From Sanderia malayensis (lineage: Eukaryota; Cnidaria; Scyphozoa; Semaeostomeae; Pelagiidae): a DNA stretch of 64,000 bases. Shown here piece after piece: positions 59,582-64,000 of the stretch (its first letter is position 1; each line of letters begins with the position of its first letter). The translations under genes were made by a program, and so were the position numbers. Below the pieces are notes generated by a model. It saw only the letters and a program-made list of their open reading frames with translations, had not been told where the DNA came from and did not search any database. The stretch is from positions 3,348,001 to 3,412,000 of the forward strand of contig RQOL01000861.1 of NCBI GenBank assembly GCA_013076295.1. Direction: 5' to 3'.

Positions 59582-61763
59582 ATGTCTGCAGACATTATTA
59601 TTTCCTATAATAAACGCATTTTAACCGTAGGAATGAAGGAAGAAGAAGACGTCATAGTTGACGTGGTCGAGGACAACGGCAGGGAGGACTTGAGCTCATC
59701 TCAACGAATACCAAAATGCGCACGATGCAGATGCCATGGGATTAACAACGAGCTGAAGGGACACAAGGAGAAATGCCAATTCAAAGAGTGCGAATGCCGA
59801 CTATGCTTGATGGTAGTGGAAAGACAGAAGATCACGGCGTTGAGAGTGGCTCATTTACGTCATCAACGCAAAGTTGACAAACAGAGGGCGAATAAATACT
59901 ATTCTGCCGCATATCCACCTTTGACTGCGGAGGAGGACTACGTACTGTCCAGCTACATGGGTGGGAGTGAGCAGGCGCGCAGACAAAGGTTGTACGCGCA
60001 AGATCGCTATCGATATTTGAACGGTAAGTGTGTGTGTGAGTAATTTTGAGTATCACGTTTGCTTGTATAATGGTGATAATGGCTTACAAGTAGCCACGAT
60101 GAACCTTGTGCGCGTGAACAAACAGTGGATACTTCAATGGTAACTTGTCGTGACTGCGTGTAGCCGACTTGTCAACTCCGCTACAAGCTACTTGTTTTTG
60201 ACACAGAAACACAAACAATTTAAGGGCAATTAGAGCTCGTTGGACAAACCGACCCGATCAAGCGTAAGAAACAATGATAAACAGCATAAACTGTGGTACC
60301 AAGGCGGTCTAACGTATACAGAGCTAAACTCAACATGCTACGGCTTTATGTTGCCATTATAAGTATTCCTATATGACCACTTGCATGCGATTAGATACCC
60401 ATTGGAGTGAATGTATGACCTATTGAATCAATAACAAACACATGTCACAAAAGACAAATGAATCGTGATAATACGGAATTGTTTGCAGCTGACCACGCTA
60501 TTCGTCGGTTGATGTAGCAGAATAGTTAAGTTACTTTCCCATGATTGAAATACTGTTGAATCACTTGGTAATACTTAATAACGGGTCAATTACTACAAAA
60601 CAGTCAAACTGTTCTTACTTACGTAGCAACAGAAGATACCAGTTTGTCATTTCACAAGCAAATGTGATCATAAGATACTATAGTGACAACTTATCATTTG
60701 GTGTGCAATTGAAATCCGCCGTCTCAGAAACTTCACAATTTGGAGCAAAATTTCTTTCCCATCGCATCAAGAAGAAGATCTCCAATTCTCAATATTTTGA
60801 TTAAATTCCCACCCCAATTAAGAGATAAGTCTGAGATAACGAAAGTAGTAGAATACACGAGGCTTAACAACTTTGACAACTTGTTTATTTCTAAAAACGG
60901 GTACCATTGGTTGAGGGTAGACAGAACTTGAACAAAAAGCTTAAATTATATCTGAAGTAATCAACTCTAGCGTATTAGTTCAACTATCGATTTGTCTTCG
61001 TTTTATAACAGGACGACCTTACAACGCTCTGACAGTAAGACAAAGCCAATATCCGAATCCTTACCAGAGCGCCTATGGGCGATACAACGATAGCTACAGC
61101 CCGCGTATCGCTGCACCATATCACGCAGATCAAGCAGCTACCCGCGTGTGCACGCAGAGCTGTTGCATCGATCGAAACGGCGAGCCGAAGTCAGAACGAA
61201 TGGGAGGCTACGTCGAGAACGAGGTTCGTAGGGAAAGAGAGGTCTTGCATCCATCGGCGACGTCATCATACGCACAGAAACCTCAAACTGAGGCTACTCG
61301 AGTGAAATACGAGAATGTCGAATCATTGGTTGAAAAACAAAGCCCTTTTGTCAAACAAGAGTTTAACAACAATGAGAATGATGAAAGAAAAGATAATAGA
61401 AGTGCTGCACCAATTGAAGCAGAGAGAAGAGGCGATTTCGTACGAGCAAAGTGCTGGGAAGTTCTCAGCGTCATGTTCCCCGATTTCGATGCTAAATTGA
61501 TACGATATGCATCAGAAAGAGCAAGGTACAACATTCAATTGGCGGTCGAATACCTTCTGGAAATGAAAAAACAGCGGAGAGAAGGTGACGAGCGGAGTTC
61601 ACCTTTTGCAACGCACAAACAACGCCACCAGCCAATGAAATCATGTCCTTGTTGCTACAACAAACCTGCATTTAATGCAGTAGTGACGAAGACAGACAGG
61701 AGTAGCCACCCACAAGAAAGAAGGCCGTATTTAGAAGAGTTTCATGGAAAAAATGAGTGCTAA
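59582..61763 (+). CDS. DM-domain transcription factor (DMRT family) with CUE-like DMA domain
   Basis: A nuclear zinc-finger regulator of the doublesex/mab-3 family, which controls sexual and neural development in animals. Exon 1 is 59582-60023 and exon 2 is 61012-61763. The donor AACG|GTAAGT and acceptor AACAG|GACG join in frame to 397 residues. The DM domain is at about 43-100: KCARCRCHGINNELKGHKEKC, with CECRLC, supplies the intertwined Cys/His zinc sites, followed by the helix VVERQKITALRVAHLRHQRK. A CUE-like helical segment at about 291-332 (CWEVLSVMFPDFDAKLIRYA, then LAVEYLLEM) resembles the DMA domain of DMRT3/4/5-type proteins. A CPCC cluster lies near the end. The middle is Tyr/Pro/Gln-rich and charged. 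The second zinc-site residues diverge from vertebrate DMRTs, so the subfamily is uncertain. AATAAA at 61779 and 61792 are likely poly(A) signals. The neighbour on the right is convergent. Confidence 0.93.
60024..61011 (+). other. Intron of the DMRT gene
   Basis: A GT-AG intron between the DM-domain exon and the second exon. The frames at 60541-60931 inside it have no domain and are not kept. The acceptor is preceded by a T-rich tract (TTTGTCTTCGTTTTATAACAG). Confidence 0.8.
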
Positions 61764-61778
61764 AGCATTCATGCTATT

Positions 61779-61797
61779 AATAAATAACATTAATAAA
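61779..61797 (+). terminator. Polyadenylation signals AATAAA (two) of the DMRT gene
   Basis: AATAAA at 61779-61784 and 61792-61797, 16 and 29 nt after the stop codon. Confidence 0.65.
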
Positions 61798-61940
61798 TAG
61801 TAATAAGTTTGGAATAGAGTCTGTAACATTCTTTGTCAAAGAAAGACAAAAAAATCACTAAAATAATGCAATAAAACCTAATTTATTCAAAACCAAGATC
61901 GTAGATACATCTTTATGATATATATATATTATAAAAATAG

Positions 61941-61977
<37 letters not shown>
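61941..61977. repeat. (AC)n-(AT)n microsatellite
   Basis: ACACACACAT followed by about 27 bases of alternating AT, between two convergent genes. Confidence 0.95.
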
Positions 61978-61979
<2 letters not shown>

Positions 61980-62055
61980 ATAGATATCTTTTTATGAATC
62001 GAAATATAATTGATCATGAGAAATTTGCAAAGAAAAGTGTTCTTTCGGTTTTCAG

Positions 62056-62061
62056 TTTATT
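62056..62061 (-). terminator. Candidate polyadenylation signal of the SH3/zinc-finger gene
   Basis: AATAAA on the minus strand, about 170 nt after the stop codon at 62231. Other AT-rich hexamers nearby could also serve. Confidence 0.4.
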
Positions 62062-62230
62062 GCTTCATTGACTAAAAAAGACTTGTATCACTTGGTCACT
62101 CAGCTACACAGTATCAAGAAATTTTAGCAACAAAACATCCAGTCATCTGTACAAAAAGTAGATATGCTTACTAAACAGGGCAGTTGTGTGGCAATCTATT
62201 TGAAAAACGCCTAGAACAAGGCACTTGGAT

Positions 62231-63628
62231 TTATCGTTGATTTTGATATTCAACTTCCTCCTTGTGTGCCTTACTTGACATGTGCATCTTATAGGGCTGA
62301 GGTCCGTTGAATGACTTATCGCATACGTCACACATGTATTGATTTATTGGTTGTACCTGTGCTGTATCTTTAGTAACATACGCTACAACAAGGAGAACAA
62401 AAAGCACTCAGCTTCACACACTATTCTTCAAAGATTGCTCCATTAACAGACAAGCATAGCTGGAGTCAAAGGCAAGTAGAGACAAGATTGGAGAGGAGGG
62501 CACAAGAGTGGTGGTGTTACTGCTGCCTTTTAGTAAGCCCCTGAAGAGTTTCCAAGGGGAAAAAGTGCCCCATTGTAGTAACTAATTCAGAAAACACTAA
62601 ATGTGGCACAATAGTCATTATGACTTGCATTAGCCATAACTACACTAGCATTATGTTGAAAACAGGTTGCCTTTCGTTTTTAACATGCCCCCGGCCCCAG
62701 CCTACCGTCACATTGGCGTCCCTGAGGAAATTCATATCAAACATACCTGAAACATATGACTTGATCGGTTGTTTCACAGAGCCAGGTGCAGGGGTACCAA
62801 AGCCCCCACCCCCTCCTCCATTACCATGGTTATTAGTTCTTTGCTTTTCTTCTTCCTCGATTTCCAAACGTTTGTTCTCCAACCAAGGAAGACCTGTGGG
62901 TTTTTCCTTCAACTCCTGAAAAACGGTATAAGAAACAATAGTCTACTGCTTGTTAATAACAGGTTGGATGTAAAATTTGCAACTTCTTATATGCAGGTTA
63001 TTACTGTGGATATATTTCTCAATTTACCATCAAATAGCTGGCAGGAACATAGCCAGAGGAGCCATCAAGATGTTCTGCCAATACCCAATGTGGATTATTC
63101 TGATGTTTAGAATGAAAATAAAGCTTGTCTCCCTGTTTCATGCTCATTTCTTCAAAACCACCTGGCTTGTCAGGATTTGCAGTGTAACTGTATTTTGCTA
63201 GGACTTTTGGCAGATCTTTCAAACGTCCTGAAGTGTACAAAGTAATCAATATAAAACTATGCTTATATGAGCTCTAGCATACAACAGTTGCTGTTGTTAC
63301 TCAAACAACAAACATTACATCGCATACCTGTATCTATCGTTGGGCCACTACTCAAGAAATTATTTGGTGTTCGTTTATTATTCATTAACATGCCATTTTC
63401 TTGTTTATTTTTCAACCTGACATCTTTACTTATTCCTGTATTCTCTTGACTTGCAACTCTACTCTCCTGCATACTACTCCGAGGTTGGATTGCTTGTGTT
63501 GATAAAACTTCATTCTTCTTAGCTTGTCCATTAAAAGTAGTACCAGGCCTTGGACAAGGCTGGAAGGACGTCAACTTCAAAACACCTCGGCCACATTTAC
63601 TTGCTCTTTTGCCATTTGTTGGTCCCAT
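62231..63628 (-). CDS. SH3-domain protein with C-terminal U1-type C2H2 zinc finger (four exons)
   Basis: Four minus-strand exons, 63328-63628, 63028-63227, 62747-62915 and 62231-62382, sum to 822 nt and join in frame to 273 residues. All introns are GT-AG (ACAG|GTATGC, TTCAG|GACG, ATG|GTAAAT, TTTTCAG|GAG, TTCAG|GTATG, TTGTAG|CG). Residues 1-100 are basic and low complexity, with MGPTNGKRASKCGRGV at the start. An SH3 domain at about 106-165 has AKYSYTA, a single central Trp in HWVLAEH and the GYVPASYL end. An acidic, Glu-rich helix and a Gly6 run follow. The C-terminus is one finger, CDVCDKSFNGPQPYKMHMSSKAH in pattern (CxxC-x12-H-x5-H), resembling U1/JAZ fingers that bind RNA or double-stranded RNA. 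I do not recognise a named orthologue. An adaptor linking proline-rich partners to RNA is conjecture. Confidence 0.85.
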
Positions 63629-63730
63629 TACTTCAGAGTATTAGGCTTTGCTACTATGTTCAAAGATTATTTGGCTGTAATACCGTCTTTCAAAAGTAAT
63701 ACAGAAGAACAAGCCACGAGGTCCACTAAA

Positions 63731-63898
63731 CTATTCAGAAAGCCATACTGAATTCTCCAAGCCCCCAAAAGTGCACATGCACAAGCGCTTCTTCTTCCTA
63801 CTTTTCTTCAACACATTCCGACGCACGTGATCTCCTTTGTCTTCAATCAGCTGATAAATTTTTGCTTGCATGTTCTGCTTCAGCGAGCTCTTTTTCAT
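63731..63898 (-). CDS. Possible 55-residue basic microprotein or exon, unknown
   Basis: An ATG frame on minus starting at 63898 (MKKSSLKQNMQAKIYQLIED) with a Lys/Arg-rich second half (KKSRKKKR), ending 103 bp before the SH3/zinc-finger gene's ATG. It may be an upstream ORF in that gene's 5' UTR, a small separate gene or chance. No splice junction was found that fuses it to the next gene. Confidence 0.3.
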   Translation of the reverse strand: MKKSSLKQNMQAKIYQLIEDKGDHVRRNVLKKSRKKKRLCMCTFGGLENSVWLSE

Positions 63899-63939
63899 CT
63901 TTTCAAAAAACAAATTAAAATTTAGCCATAATATTTACA

Positions 63940-64000
63940 ATGGAGACACAAATAGTATTACTTATATTCCTAATGTGCACTTCAGCCATTTGTAATGCCG
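63940..64000 (+). CDS. 5' end of a secreted-protein gene (partial, signal peptide)
   Basis: ATG 63940 opens a frame that runs off the window (20 codons visible: METQIVLLIFLMCTSAICNA). It is a textbook signal peptide: short n-region, hydrophobic core VLLIFLM, then a small-residue c-region with a likely cleavage after CNA. It is transcribed away from the SH3/zinc-finger gene 311 bp to the left, so the two may share a bidirectional promoter. The mature product cannot be seen. Confidence 0.6.
   Translation, partial: METQIVLLIFLMCTSAICNA

Noticed and set aside
62620..63201. Plus-strand frames over the SH3/zinc-finger gene
   Set aside because: Antisense to supported minus-strand exons and with no domains.

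Overview
The window is animal genomic DNA. The genes have GT-AG introns, and the protein families include a SIX homeobox protein, a DM-domain (DMRT) protein and a Tim44-like mitochondrial protein. A 100-N scaffold gap is also present. Gene content and compact introns suggest an invertebrate, possibly a cnidarian, but the sequence does not fix the phylum.

Left part (1-41134): an AT-rich tandem satellite fills almost everything. Its basic unit is about 196 bp, made of three 35-bp modules plus one 91-bp module. It is organised into higher-order repeats of about 2.7 kb (near 7.3-12.8 kb) and about 4.0 kb (near 14.8-23 kb). Two insertions interrupt it. One is a 959-bp island at 26187-27145 flanked by a 12-bp direct repeat. 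The other is a 5'-truncated, frameshifted LINE at 29250-32319 (minus strand) flanked by a 7-bp repeat. The array ends at a gap of exactly 100 N (41135-41234).

Right part (41235-64000): unique sequence with genes. On the minus strand are a SIX4/5-like homeobox gene (44611-46451), a small four-exon gene of unknown function (47955-48768) and a MAIP1-like mitochondrial protein gene (49107-50324). A transposon of about 3.2 kb (50430-53651) has 518-bp terminal inverted repeats differing by one base. It is flanked by ATTAAAT and encodes one intact SAP-SWIM-YqaJ-zinc finger protein. It sits 105 bp upstream of the MAIP1-like start codon. Further right are a tRNA-derived repeat, long hairpins, a two-exon DMRT gene (59582-61763, plus), a convergent four-exon gene combining an SH3 domain with a U1-type zinc finger (62231-63628, minus), and the signal-peptide start of a plus-strand gene running off the end (63940).

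The best candidate for something undescribed is the TIR-bounded nuclease element. It looks recently mobile, yet its only long ORF encodes a YqaJ-type nuclease and not a recognisable transposase.
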